A DNA stretch of 64,000 nucleotides. It comes from Companilactobacillus insicii (GTDB lineage Bacteria; Bacillota; Bacilli; Lactobacillales; Lactobacillaceae). The position numbers and the translations under genes were made by a program. The stretch spans positions 62,001 through 126,000 of the forward strand of contig NZ_RHNU01000002.1 in NCBI RefSeq assembly GCF_003946015.1, in the 5' to 3' direction. This document shows positions 15,710-24,987 of this stretch, in pieces (the first letter of the stretch is position 1; each line of letters begins with the position of its first letter). The notes under the pieces were generated by a model. The model worked only from the letters and a program-made list of their open reading frames with translations, ran no database searches and was not told where the DNA came from.

Positions 15710-16510
15710 TTTTAGAAATATTTTTTTATCCGTACTAAGTGACCCATCTCTGAAATTAACAATCCCCAGCTTTTTATCAACAAACATTCCTGTTAAATTG
15801 GATTTAACAATCATCTCAGGAAAAATATCCGTTCCAGAGGAAATACCCGCATTCGCCCAAACTACTGAGTCAGTCAAATCATTGCTTATAATTGTTACCT
15901 GCTCCATATTACTAATATGACTGCGAGGAACTTTTTCAAAATTTAAATTATCGATAGTAGCAATCGAACCATTTTGAAGATAATAGCTAGTTAAATTATC
16001 ATCCACATGTGGTTTATTAATATTTACACTCCAACGATAGTCAGAGTTTTGCCGAGTAGCTAACTTAATACTGTCACCACTTTTGAACGAAACACCTTCG
16101 ATATCTTCAGACATATTCAATAGTGGCTTTAAATAATTATTGAATACTCGTTCCATCGCCCAACTTTTGATAATCCCAGTAGGATCATACTTTCCATTGA
16201 AATATGCACTGTAATAATGTTGCGTCATTTGTTCAGCTAGAATCGTCTTATCGTAGACCAGCTGAAATGGTTCAGAATGAAGCAATGGATCTTGATCACC
16301 ACTTTGAAATCTCGAAACCAGTGAATTTTTATTCTCAATTGAAAATTCATCATCAATTTCATGTAAATCCATTTCAATATAATGTTGAGCATCATCTAAC
16401 AAACGCTGTATAGATTCTTCAGGATTCATTGTCGAAATCACAACATTAAAAGTTGTATTCATTTGCCTAATGGCTGATGTTAAATAATAATATTTCATTT
16501 CCATTTTCAT
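15707..16510 (-). CDS. ApbE-like (FAD:protein FMN transferase family) protein 2
   Basis: 267 residues, paralogue of the product at 14745-15527: shared blocks NSLVSRFQSGDQDPLLHSE, YFNG, DPTGIIKSWAMER (closer to the ApbE consensus than copy 1), and DSVVWANAGISSG. No export signal, so it should act in the cytoplasm, unlike classical lipoprotein ApbE. No flavinylation target or redox partner gene is adjacent. First ATG is 4 nt after GGAG; an ATG two codons later is an alternative start. Confidence 0.68.
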   Translation of the reverse strand: MKMEMKYYYLTSAIRQMNTTFNVVISTMNPEESIQRLLDDAQHYIEMDLHEIDDEFSIENKNSLVSRFQSGDQDPLLHSEPFQLVYDKTILAEQMTQHYYSAYFNGKYDPTGIIKSWAMERVFNNYLKPLLNMSEDIEGVSFKSGDSIKLATRQNSDYRWSVNINKPHVDDNLTSYYLQNGSIATIDNLNFEKVPRSHISNMEQVTIISNDLTDSVVWANAGISSGTDIFPEMIVKSNLTGMFVDKKLGIVNFRDGSLSTDKKIFLK

Positions 16511-16644
16511 AATTCTCCTTAATAGATTTTATTTGTAATAATTATCTGTAATTCTCTATTTAGGGAAATTATATCGGCAGAATGTGAACAATCTATAATG
16601 CAGATTTGGTGCAAATACGAAAATTTAACGAAAAAAAAAAACCT

Positions 16645-17937
16645 CTAGGCCTCTTTTTCATGTGGATTTAAAACAATATTCAAAATAATAGCTGAAAAAC
16701 TACCAACTACCAATCCATTATTCAAGATTGTCTGCAATGTTGATGGTAAGAAATGTAACAAAGTTGGTTGAACGGTAACACCTAATCCTAAACCAATAGC
16801 GACAGCCATGATAAGCATATTTTCGTTGTTCATCTCAACTTTAGATAGCATCTTTACACCTGAAGCACCGACAGTACCAAACATAATTAACATGGCACCA
16901 CCCAGAACTGAAGTGGGAATCAATGTAGCAATTGCTCCTACCTTAGGGATCAATCCCAATAATATTAGAAGAAATGCTGAGAAGTATACCGGTTTATTCT
17001 TCTTAATTCCTGATAATTGTACAATGGCAACATTTTGTGAAAAAGTTGAATATGGGAAAGTATTAAAAATACCACCCAATATAGCGGCTAATCCTTCTGA
17101 AGCATAGCCATGTTGCAGATTCTTCTCATTCAAATCACGACCAGTAATTTCTGATAAGGCATAATAAACACCGGTGGATTCTATCATACAAGTTAATGAA
17201 GCTAATAACATAATTAAAATTGAAGACCATTCAAACTTAGGTGTCGCAAAATAAAACGGAATTGGTAATTGGAACCAGTGAGCATTATGAACACTAGCAA
17301 AGCCTATTGTACCCATTGCAATTGCAGCTAGTGATCCAACAACAATACCAATCAAAACAGCAATTTGTTTAACGAATCCTCGACCCCAAATACTAATAAC
17401 TAAAATAATAAGTGCTGTAGAAAAACCTAACATTAAATCCGTTGGATCACCAAAACTCTTAGCAGTGGCATCTCCACCACCAATATTTTGAAAAGCAACC
17501 GGAATCAAAGTAAATCCAATCAAAGTAATCAAAGAACCAGTGACTACCGGCGGAAAGAATCTTTTTAACTTAGCGAACATTTTTGAAATCAACAAGATAA
17601 ATATTCCGGCAGCAATAATACCACCATACATATAAGCAATTCCAAAATGGTGTCCAATGTTTTGTAGCGGCGTTACATACTCAACCGCAGATCCAAGAAC
17701 AACTGGCAATCCAATACCAGTTAATGGTGTTCTCTTAATTTGGAGTAAAGTAGCAACCCCACACATAAAAATATCTACTGAAATTAAATAAGTCATTTGA
17801 GTAGAATTAAAGCCTAATGCCGCACCAATCAATATAGGAATTAAAATATCCCCTGAATACATGGCCAGCAAGTGTTGAAAACCAAGTAACAAATTCTTTA
17901 AAAAAGAACCCTCGGTTTTGAGTGTTTTTAAATCCAT
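16645..17937 (-). CDS. Purine (xanthine/urate-type) permease, NCS2 family
   Basis: 430-residue membrane symporter for purine bases. It has NCS2 blocks LLGFQHLLAMYSGDILIPI, the ESTGVYYALSEITGRDL substrate-site motif and FNTFPYSTFSQNVAIVQLSG, which is the xanthine/urate rather than uracil pattern. I set the start at 17937 (MDLKTLK), where GGAAGGT lies 5 nt upstream; a longer frame lacks a ribosome site. Two inverted PurBox-like sites precede it, suggesting control by PurR. Confidence 0.85.
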   Translation of the reverse strand: MDLKTLKTEGSFLKNLLLGFQHLLAMYSGDILIPILIGAALGFNSTQMTYLISVDIFMCGVATLLQIKRTPLTGIGLPVVLGSAVEYVTPLQNIGHHFGIAYMYGGIIAAGIFILLISKMFAKLKRFFPPVVTGSLITLIGFTLIPVAFQNIGGGDATAKSFGDPTDLMLGFSTALIILVISIWGRGFVKQIAVLIGIVVGSLAAIAMGTIGFASVHNAHWFQLPIPFYFATPKFEWSSILIMLLASLTCMIESTGVYYALSEITGRDLNEKNLQHGYASEGLAAILGGIFNTFPYSTFSQNVAIVQLSGIKKNKPVYFSAFLLILLGLIPKVGAIATLIPTSVLGGAMLIMFGTVGASGVKMLSKVEMNNENMLIMAVAIGLGLGVTVQPTLLHFLPSTLQTILNNGLVVGSFSAIILNIVLNPHEKEA

Positions 17938-17978
17938 GTTGCACCTTCCCCAATAATATAATGAAAATAGTCTAATAT

Positions 17979-18020
17979 TAACGAACAATTATATTCATAA
18001 AGAATAATAAAGTTCGCAAT
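17979..18020 (-). promoter_or_regulatory. Pair of PurBox-like sites
   Basis: CGAAC at 17982-17986 on the plus strand and CGAAC at 18016-18012 on the minus strand face each other with 25 bp between, each in an AT-rich AWWWCCGAACWWT-like context with one mismatch. Spacing is slightly larger than in Bacillus pur promoters. Confidence 0.4.
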
Positions 18021-18155
18021 TTATCGTAACTTTAGTTACTTAACAATAAAAATTATATCACTAATTCGGAATTAAATGGAATAACTATGTAAATGATAAC
18101 CGTTTTCAAATATGATAAAATATAAATCAGTATTAAATAGGAGGAATTCACAATA

Positions 18156-19592
18156 ATGAAGAAAAATCATTTGGATGACGCTTGTACAACTATCTTGGTT
18201 GGTAAAAACGCCAGTTTAGATGGATCAACTATGATTGCAAGAAATGACGATACATTCTTTGCAGTTGCACCACACAGTTTTGTACTTAACCCTGCTGTTG
18301 AAGGAGAAAAAGGCCGCAAAGTTAAGTCATGGCTTAACGGATTTGAAGCCGAAGTTCCTGAAAATGGCTACAAGTGGCCTGCAGTTCCTAACGTAGACTA
18401 CAAGCAATTTGGCTATTACGACGAAAGTGGTATTAACGGCGCTAACGTTGCCATGTCTGCTACTGAAAGTACTTATGGTAACGAACGTGCTTTAGCATTT
18501 GACCCACTCGTAAAAGATGGTATGGACGAAGATGTTATTGTACGTATGGTCCTACCTTATGTTGATTCAGCTAAAGGTGCCGTTAAACGTACTGGAGAAT
18601 TAATTGCTAAGTATGGTTCACCCGCAGGTAATTCTGTCCTATTTAGTGAAAGTGACGATGTTTGGTATATGGAAATTGTTACTGGTCATCATTGGGTTGC
18701 ACAACGTATCCCTGATGACAGTTATGCCGTATGTGCTAACCGTGTATCAATCCAACAAGTAGACTTCAATGACCCTTCACAATTCTTGTGGTCAGACGGA
18801 ATTCAAGAATTTGTTGAATCAAATCACTTAAATACTGACAAAACTGGATTTAACTTCCGTCACATTTTTGGTACGGATAACATGAAGGATCGCCACTACA
18901 ACACACCACGTGTTTGGTTCGGTCAAAAATTCTTCAATCCTGAAATAGAACAAGATCCAGAAGATGGTGAATTACCATTCATTATGAAGACAGATCACAA
19001 GATCTCAGTTGATGATATTGAATATGTTCTTGGTTCACATTACAACGAAACACCATTCGATCCATTCAGCCCTGATGCTTCTGATGCTGATAAGTATCGT
19101 TATCGTCCAATTGGTTTGAACAGAACACAAAACTCACACGTTCTACAAATCAGAAATGACGTGCCTGAAGAATTCGCTGCAATTATGTGGTTATGTATTG
19201 GATTCCCAACATACACACCATATATTCCATTCTACACAAACATGAACGATACAGATGCCAGTTACAATGATGCGTCATTAGAGTTCAACTTCAAAGATGC
19301 TTACTGGATGTATAATGCATTATCAGTACTAGTTGAGTCTCACTATACTGACTTCATTCAAGACGACATTGACTTCCTTACAGAAGTTCGCCAAGATCTA
19401 CGTATGAGTGTTGCTGAAACTGATAAATTAGCGAAAAATTATACTGGTGAAGAATTAGTTGAATTCCTAACTACTAGAAACCAAAAAGTTGTTAAAGAAA
19501 TGGCTGATAAAACTCACAAGTTATTTGGTCAACTTTATACAAAGGGTATCAACCTTTCAAAACTCACATTTAACATGGATAAGAACCTTTAA
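18156..19592 (+). CDS. pepD: C69-family dipeptidase
   Basis: 478-residue cytosolic dipeptidase of the PepD type (peptidase U34/C69). The nucleophile Cys is in DDACTTILVGKNASLDGS near the N-terminus, followed by MIARNDD, YGNERALAFDP and SPAGNSVLFSESDD. It degrades dipeptides taken up or made by other peptidases. AGGAGG precedes the ATG by 11 nt, and a strong terminator follows. Confidence 0.92.
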   Translation: MKKNHLDDACTTILVGKNASLDGSTMIARNDDTFFAVAPHSFVLNPAVEGEKGRKVKSWLNGFEAEVPENGYKWPAVPNVDYKQFGYYDESGINGANVAMSATESTYGNERALAFDPLVKDGMDEDVIVRMVLPYVDSAKGAVKRTGELIAKYGSPAGNSVLFSESDDVWYMEIVTGHHWVAQRIPDDSYAVCANRVSIQQVDFNDPSQFLWSDGIQEFVESNHLNTDKTGFNFRHIFGTDNMKDRHYNTPRVWFGQKFFNPEIEQDPEDGELPFIMKTDHKISVDDIEYVLGSHYNETPFDPFSPDASDADKYRYRPIGLNRTQNSHVLQIRNDVPEEFAAIMWLCIGFPTYTPYIPFYTNMNDTDASYNDASLEFNFKDAYWMYNALSVLVESHYTDFIQDDIDFLTEVRQDLRMSVAETDKLAKNYTGEELVEFLTTRNQKVVKEMADKTHKLFGQLYTKGINLSKLTFNMDKNL

Positions 19593-19602
19593 TCGTTTCA
19601 TA

Positions 19603-19639
19603 ACGCCTGAGATAGTTTTCTATCTCAGGTGTTTTTTTT
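19603..19639 (+). terminator. Terminator of pepD
   Basis: Stem GCCTGAGATAG/CTATCTCAGG, loop TTTT, then T8. Confidence 0.85.
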
Positions 19640-19721
19640 AAGCAATCTCATTTACTAAACTGTATAATATCTCTATCAGTGTTTTTTATATAGAGCTTAA
19701 GCTCGTTTTAGGAGGAAAATT

Positions 19722-20645
19722 ATGGATGAAAGTAAGAAAATGACTAAGAAAACCCTGCATAAAGGATTTCTCTTAGCTTTCCTTGCATCAGTTATTTGGG
19801 GTGTTTCTGGCGCGGTCCAACAAATCGTTGCTAAGGACAGCAATATCCCCGCTATGTGGTTCGTTGGGACTAGAACCCTAGTTGCTGGTGTTATTTTGTT
19901 AATAATTGCATTTTTTGTTTTACCCAAAAAAGAATTCTTTTCAATCTTTAAATCATGGAAGGATACATTGACATTAATTGCCTTTTCAATATTCGGACTA
20001 TTTGCCAATATGTATACATTTTTCTATGCAATTCAAACCGGGAACTCTTCAACCGCTACAATTCTACAATATCTATCACCACTATTTATTATGGTTGGTG
20101 CGGTTGTCTTCACACATAAGAAGGTTCTGCGTATCGACGTTATATCATTTGCATTAGCTCTTATTGGGGTCGTCTTACTAATTACTCGTGGTGATATTTC
20201 TCATCTAGCTATCCCATTTGTCTCAGTACTTTGGGGTATCGGTGGTGGTATAACTGCCGCACTTTATATTATTATTCCACAACAATTGATTGCTAAGCAC
20301 AATGGATTATTGGTTACTGGTTGGGGTATGTTAGTTGCAGGATTATTCTCAAACATCTTTACACCAGTTTGGATAAATCCACCACATCTTTCAACTAAGA
20401 GTTTGATTGGCGTTATAACGGTTATATTGTTAAGTAATGTTCTTGCCTTTTTACTAATGGTTTTCAGTACTAAATACACTACAGCAGCAACAATCAGTAT
20501 TACTGATGCTGTACAACCGTTCACGACTCTTTTATTAAGTGTCATTTTCTTATCATATAGCGTCAACTTGCCTGAGATAATCGGTGCGGTAATCGTTGTT
20601 TTTGCTATCTACATATTAAATAGATATGATACTGATGGAGACTAA
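19722..20645 (+). CDS. EamA/DMT-family transporter
   Basis: 307 residues with about 10 hydrophobic helices in two EamA repeats (roughly 12-145 and 160-300). Family motifs: FLASVIWGVSGAVQQ and a conserved AIQTGNSSTATILQYLSPLF in repeat 1. Probable exporter of a metabolite; substrate not known. AGGAGG is 6 nt before the ATG. The next gene starts 26 nt downstream, so it may be cotranscribed with the dehydrogenase. Confidence 0.85.
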   Translation: MDESKKMTKKTLHKGFLLAFLASVIWGVSGAVQQIVAKDSNIPAMWFVGTRTLVAGVILLIIAFFVLPKKEFFSIFKSWKDTLTLIAFSIFGLFANMYTFFYAIQTGNSSTATILQYLSPLFIMVGAVVFTHKKVLRIDVISFALALIGVVLLITRGDISHLAIPFVSVLWGIGGGITAALYIIIPQQLIAKHNGLLVTGWGMLVAGLFSNIFTPVWINPPHLSTKSLIGVITVILLSNVLAFLLMVFSTKYTTAATISITDAVQPFTTLLLSVIFLSYSVNLPEIIGAVIVVFAIYILNRYDTDGD

Positions 20646-20670
20646 TTAATACTAAGGAGATCATTGAATT

Positions 20671-21675
20671 ATGAAAATTTTTGCTTACGGAATTCGTGAC
20701 GATGAACTGTCATCATTGAAGAAGTGGGAATCTGCTCATCCTGGTGTGGAAGTCGGTTATACCGGTGATACATTGACAACTGAAACAGCTAAATTAGCAG
20801 AAGGTTCTAACGGGGTTGTTACATTGCAGACAACTCCATATGAACGTGAGGCTTTGAAACAGTTGTCAGAATATGGCATCAAATCCATTTCTATTCGTAA
20901 TGTAGGTTTCGATAATTTTGACTTCAAGGATTTAAATGACTTCGGTATGAAATTAACAAACGTTCCTGTCTACTCACCTAATGCTATTGCGGAACATACT
21001 GTTCTTCTGATGGGTAGATTGCTACGTCGTGTACCTGAAGTAGATGCAAAATTTGATAATGGCGACTTCACTTGGGCTCCTACTATTGGTAGAGAGTACC
21101 GTGAACAAACTGTTGGTGTAATTGGAACTGGCCATATTGGTCGAGTTGTAATTAAGATATTACAAGGATTCGGCGCAAAAGTTGTTGCCTATGATGTATA
21201 CCATAACGATGACATAGAAAAACAAGGATTATATGTTGATAGTCTCGAAGAACTTTACAAGCAATCAGATATAATCACATTACACGTACCATTATTTGAC
21301 AGTAATAAATATATGATCAATAACGAAGCTATCTCTCAAATGAAAGATGGTGTTCTAATTGTTAACTGTGCTCGTGGTGAATTGATTGATACTGATGCCC
21401 TAATTGCCGGCTTAGATAGTGGCAAAATTGGTGGTGCTGGATTGGATGTTCTAGACGATGAAAACTCTGTCTTTGGACAAAAATGGGGTAGTATAGATAA
21501 CCTACCAAATCCTAAGATCAAGAACTTGGCTGAACGTATCAACGTAATCATCACACCTCACAATGCCTTCTATACAGAAACAGCGGTTCACAATATGATA
21601 ACCGTTTCCTTTGATTCCAATAAGGCTTTGATCGATGGTAAGACACCTGACAATTTAATTGATACATCTAAATAA
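20671..21675 (+). CDS. D-2-hydroxyacid dehydrogenase 1
   Basis: 334-residue NAD-dependent enzyme of the D-lactate/D-hydroxyisocaproate dehydrogenase family. NAD-binding GVIGTGHIGR is at about 148-157, the catalytic Arg in VNCARGEL, and the catalytic His in ITPHNAFYTETAVHNM. The length is standard. Whether it reduces pyruvate or a branched 2-ketoacid cannot be told. AAGGAG precedes the ATG by 11 nt. A paralogue follows at 22221. Confidence 0.9.
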   Translation: MKIFAYGIRDDELSSLKKWESAHPGVEVGYTGDTLTTETAKLAEGSNGVVTLQTTPYEREALKQLSEYGIKSISIRNVGFDNFDFKDLNDFGMKLTNVPVYSPNAIAEHTVLLMGRLLRRVPEVDAKFDNGDFTWAPTIGREYREQTVGVIGTGHIGRVVIKILQGFGAKVVAYDVYHNDDIEKQGLYVDSLEELYKQSDIITLHVPLFDSNKYMINNEAISQMKDGVLIVNCARGELIDTDALIAGLDSGKIGGAGLDVLDDENSVFGQKWGSIDNLPNPKIKNLAERINVIITPHNAFYTETAVHNMITVSFDSNKALIDGKTPDNLIDTSK

Positions 21676-21686
21676 TTGCAAATCAA

Positions 21687-21719
21687 TAGACCTACCTCTC
21701 ATGAGGCGGGTCTATTTTT
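21687..21719. terminator. Bidirectional terminator
   Basis: Stem TAGACCTACCTC/GAGGCGGGTCTA with one mismatch, T run on the plus side. Its right part encodes the last residues of the convergent small membrane protein. Confidence 0.75.
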
Positions 21720-22055
21720 GTAATCTTTTATTCTCTTGTAAAAATCTAATATCAACGTCCAAACTGCAGGGATAAAATATAAGTAATTCCAAAAACCAAC
21801 TAGTATTAAAATAATTGACCAAACATAGCCGTTTTGATTCAATTTCTTAATTGAAAAATAAATCAACAATTGAATTAACGAATATCCGACAAACATAACT
21901 AGACCAATTGCTGACATAATTAAACTTCTAGACGTAAGAGCCAATAGCGGTGAGTTTTGATACGTGTGAACAACGGTCAAAATCGCGGCACCATTTGTAA
22001 TAATCATAATAGCGAAACCTAACAATTGTGGTAATGAATATTTTTTTGTCACCAT
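21699..22055 (-). CDS. Small membrane protein of unknown function
   Basis: 118 residues with three or four hydrophobic helices (about 10-30, 42-66, 78-105) and a basic tail (KRIKDYKNR). No family recognised and no charged active-site pattern. It lies between two paralogous dehydrogenases on the opposite strand and ends inside the terminator of the first. Confidence 0.7.
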   Translation of the reverse strand: MVTKKYSLPQLLGFAIMIITNGAAILTVVHTYQNSPLLALTSRSLIMSAIGLVMFVGYSLIQLLIYFSIKKLNQNGYVWSIILILVGFWNYLYFIPAVWTLILDFYKRIKDYKNRPAS

Positions 22056-22220
22056 TTAACTCCTCCATCCCTACTCCCTAAAGAATATCATAATTTTTCA
22101 TTTTTTCATGATTTGACTATTTGCCCCTTTTATTTTGTGGAATTTGCGTTACACTTAATAACACAGTTTATTAGAAAATATTAATTTTCTAATGTATTTC
22201 ACAGAAAGAAGGATTTATTT

Positions 22221-23228
22221 ATGAAGATTTACGTATTTGGCGTTCGCGGTGGCGACGAAGAAGAACCTCTAAAAAATTGGATGGCAGAAAACCCGGATGT
22301 TGAAGTTGGTTTTACTAACGACATCTTAACACCTGATAACGCAGAACTCGCTAAGGGATATGACGGTGTCTGTGCCGTTCAACGTGAGCCATATGCTCGT
22401 GAGGCGCTTAAGAAGTTGCATGACTATGGTATCAGCAAATTATCAGTAAGAAATGTCGGAGTTGATGGTTTTGACTTTAAGGACCTTAACGACTTTGGAT
22501 TCACACTGACTAACGTTCCTGTATACTCACCCAATGCTATCGCCGAACACGCTTCCTTCTTAGTAGGTCGCTTGCTTCGTCGCGTGCCAGAATTCGATGC
22601 TAAATTCCGCGCTGGTAATCTTAAGTGGTCACCTACTATCGGTACTGAAATTTCCGGTAAAACTGTTGGTGTCATTGGTACTGGACACATTGGTAGTGTC
22701 TTTGCTCGTATCATGCAATTTGGTTACGGGGCCAAAGTTATCGCATATGATATTGACCCTAATCCAGCACTAGAGAACTTGGGAATATATGTCGATTCAT
22801 TAGATGAATTGTTAGAACAATCTGACATCATTTCTATTCATACACCTCTAGCACCTAAGGATTACCATATGATCGATGCAGATGCTATTTCTAAGATGAA
22901 ACAAGGATCATACATCATTAACTGTGCTCGTGGTGGTTTAGTTGATACTGATGCCTTGATTGCTGGACTAGACTCCGGAAAGATTGCCGGTGCTGGCTTA
23001 GATGTTCTTGATCATGAAAATGGTATTTTCCAAAAAGACTTCGGTAGTTTTGATGCCATTCCTAACAAAAAATTCAAGAATCTAGCAAACCGTAAAAATG
23101 TTATTATCACACCTCATACTGCTTTCTATACTGAAAGAGCTGTTCATAACATGGTATATGAAGCTATGGATACACAAGTTAAATTGCTTAACGGTGAAGT
23201 TACAAAAAATATCGTTAACACAAAATAA
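22221..23228 (+). CDS. D-2-hydroxyacid dehydrogenase 2
   Basis: 335 residues, clear paralogue of the product at 20671-21675. NAD motif GVIGTGHIGS, NCARGGLVDTDALIAGLDSGK, and the catalytic His in ITPHTAFYTERAVHNM. The shared NVPVYSPNAIAEH block matches lactobacillar D-lactate dehydrogenases. AAGGAT precedes the ATG. It ends just before the promoter of a methionine T-box. Confidence 0.9.
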   Translation: MKIYVFGVRGGDEEEPLKNWMAENPDVEVGFTNDILTPDNAELAKGYDGVCAVQREPYAREALKKLHDYGISKLSVRNVGVDGFDFKDLNDFGFTLTNVPVYSPNAIAEHASFLVGRLLRRVPEFDAKFRAGNLKWSPTIGTEISGKTVGVIGTGHIGSVFARIMQFGYGAKVIAYDIDPNPALENLGIYVDSLDELLEQSDIISIHTPLAPKDYHMIDADAISKMKQGSYIINCARGGLVDTDALIAGLDSGKIAGAGLDVLDHENGIFQKDFGSFDAIPNKKFKNLANRKNVIITPHTAFYTERAVHNMVYEAMDTQVKLLNGEVTKNIVNTK

Positions 23229-23241
23229 ATAGAAAAAACAT

Positions 23242-23270
23242 TTGACAACGAAATAAACAAGGTGTAACTT
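23242..23270 (+). promoter_or_regulatory. Promoter of the methionine T-box operon
   Basis: -35 TTGACA (23242-23247), 17 bp, TAACTT (23265-23270) as a weak -10. Confidence 0.6.
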
Positions 23271-23276
23271 ATTCAC

Positions 23277-23571
23277 CAATCAAATAATTAAAACTTATTT
23301 AATCCAATTAGACGTTGAAGAGAATAGTAAGTTAATGAGTAGTTTGAATAGTGACCGCTGGATAGTGAAAAGGCGGAACGAAAACTTAACTGAAGATGAG
23401 CTTGGAGTCTTACCTAGGTGAAAGCCAAAGGTACGCAAGGATGCGATATCATCCCGGACATGTTAGTGTCGTTGAGGTATTTTGAGTGATCAAAATACGA
23501 ATTAGGGTGGTACCACGGTAATCGTCCCTACATCGCAGAGTAATTCTGTGTATGTAGGGACGATTTTTTTT
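23277..23571 (+). promoter_or_regulatory. T-box leader with a methionine specifier
   Basis: Full-length T-box. It has an AGTAAG-type motif in stem I, the specifier segment TGAAG-ATG-AG with ATG at 23396-23398 (same GAA-N-codon-A layout as glyQS), core AGGGTGGTACCACGG at 23504-23518, and a terminator with arms ATCGTCCCTACAT and ATGTAGGGACGAT plus T8. Uncharged tRNA-Met should switch the downstream gene on, which fits the product. Confidence 0.92.
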
Positions 23572-23603
23572 GGATTAAATAAAGTTATACGGAGGAAAAT
23601 ATT

Positions 23604-24728
23604 ATGACAAAAACACAAACAAAAATTGGATTTCAACATGTAGGAAGTTTCCTACGACCAGATGTACTAAAGCAAGCTCGTAAGGACTTCGCTGCCGGCA
23701 ATATCGATCAAGCAACTTTAACCACAATTGAAAATGAATCAATCAAAGATTTAGTAAATAAAGAGATTAATGCAGGATTAGATTACGTAACTGATGGTGA
23801 ATTCAGACGTTCATATTGGCATTTAGATTTCTTCTGGGGATTCGAAGGTATCACACATATTCATTACGGTGAAGGTTATAACTTTGCTCATGAAGAAACG
23901 CGTGATGATACAGCAATCCTTTCTGGTAAAATCAAATTTGATAAGGATACTCACCCATTCATCCAACATTTCAAATTCTTGAAATCATTGACTGACGGTA
24001 CGAATGTTGAACCTAAACAAACTATTCCTGCACCCGCTCAGTTGTACATTGAATTGATTCGTGGAAGCAATGCTGACAAAATAAAAGAATTTTACGATAC
24101 TGATGAAGAATTATACGCTGATATCGAAAAAGCTTATCATGAAGCTATTCTGGCCTTCTATGATGAAGGAGCACGTGTCATTCAACTTGACGATTGTTCA
24201 TGGGGATTATTCCTAGATGATAAGTTCCTAGCAACTCCAGATGGCAAAGCATATGCCAATTCAGGTATCCAAGATATCCTATTAGAATTAAATAACGGTG
24301 CTATCAAAGACTTGCCAGAGGACTTAACTATTAATACACACATTTGTCGTGGAAATTACCATTCAGACTTTGCTTTTGCCGGTGGATACGGTCCCGTAGC
24401 AGATACAGTATTTGCAAAAGAAAATGTTGACACATACTTCCTAGAATACGATTCTAATCGTGCTGGTAACTTCGAGCCCCTTGCTAAAGTATCTGATAAC
24501 AAACGAGTCGTACTTGGATTAATCACATCTAAAAAGGGTGAACTCGAAGACCGACAAGTCATCATCGATCGTATTAATGAAGCCAGCAAATACCTCCCAT
24601 TAGACAGATTATGGCTCTCCACACAATGCGGATTTGCTTCAACTGAAGAAGGAAATGTCTTAACCGAACAACAAGAATGGGCTAAGTTGGCATTAGTAAA
24701 ATCCATTCAAGAAGAAGTTTGGGGATAA
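23604..24728 (+). CDS. MetE-like cobalamin-independent methionine synthase family protein
   Basis: 374 residues, the size of the short YxjG/YxjH-type MetE C-terminal domain. TIM-barrel blocks: FQHVGSFLRP, VTDGEFRRSYW, IQLDDCSW, THICRGNYHS (zinc-binding His/Cys) and LSTQCGFAST (second zinc Cys). Expected to transfer a methyl group to homocysteine; short forms may use a donor other than folate. The methionine T-box supports a role in methionine supply. GGAGG-type site precedes the ATG. Confidence 0.9.
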   Translation: MTKTQTKIGFQHVGSFLRPDVLKQARKDFAAGNIDQATLTTIENESIKDLVNKEINAGLDYVTDGEFRRSYWHLDFFWGFEGITHIHYGEGYNFAHEETRDDTAILSGKIKFDKDTHPFIQHFKFLKSLTDGTNVEPKQTIPAPAQLYIELIRGSNADKIKEFYDTDEELYADIEKAYHEAILAFYDEGARVIQLDDCSWGLFLDDKFLATPDGKAYANSGIQDILLELNNGAIKDLPEDLTINTHICRGNYHSDFAFAGGYGPVADTVFAKENVDTYFLEYDSNRAGNFEPLAKVSDNKRVVLGLITSKKGELEDRQVIIDRINEASKYLPLDRLWLSTQCGFASTEEGNVLTEQQEWAKLALVKSIQEEVWG

Positions 24729-24822
24729 AAGATCATTATCAAAAGTAAATTAGTGTTATCGCTTTCAGCACGCGGTATAATAGACTTGTAAAGAAGTTAA
24801 ATATATGTTGGAGGTGTTGATA

Positions 24823-24900
24823 ATGCTAAACATTATTGCTGATATTTTCAACAAGATCGTAGACTATACAATCAACTTCGATTGGTGGGGAATTAAGTAG
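24823..24900 (+). CDS. Putative 25-residue amphipathic peptide
   Basis: MLNIIADIFNKIVDYTIN followed by a short FDWWGIK tail. GGAGG lies 8 nt before the ATG and a perfect -10 TATAAT is at about 24776-24781, so it has the signals of a real gene. The first 18 residues alternate hydrophobic and polar side chains like a helix of a phenol-soluble-modulin or toxin-type peptide; a signalling or leader peptide is also possible. No processing or export gene is adjacent except the YxeA-type gene downstream. Confidence 0.5.
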   Translation: MLNIIADIFNKIVDYTINFDWWGIK

Positions 24901-24987
24901 CTTACGATTTTGTAAGAAGAATGTAAGTGAAACAAATGTAGAATTAACCAAAAAAACTTTAGTATATTTCTCAGGAGGTAAGGATAA

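Noticed and set aside
23320-23571. S-box (SAM) riboswitch before the MetE-like gene
   Set aside because: The AGGGTGGTACCACGG core and specifier identify a T-box.
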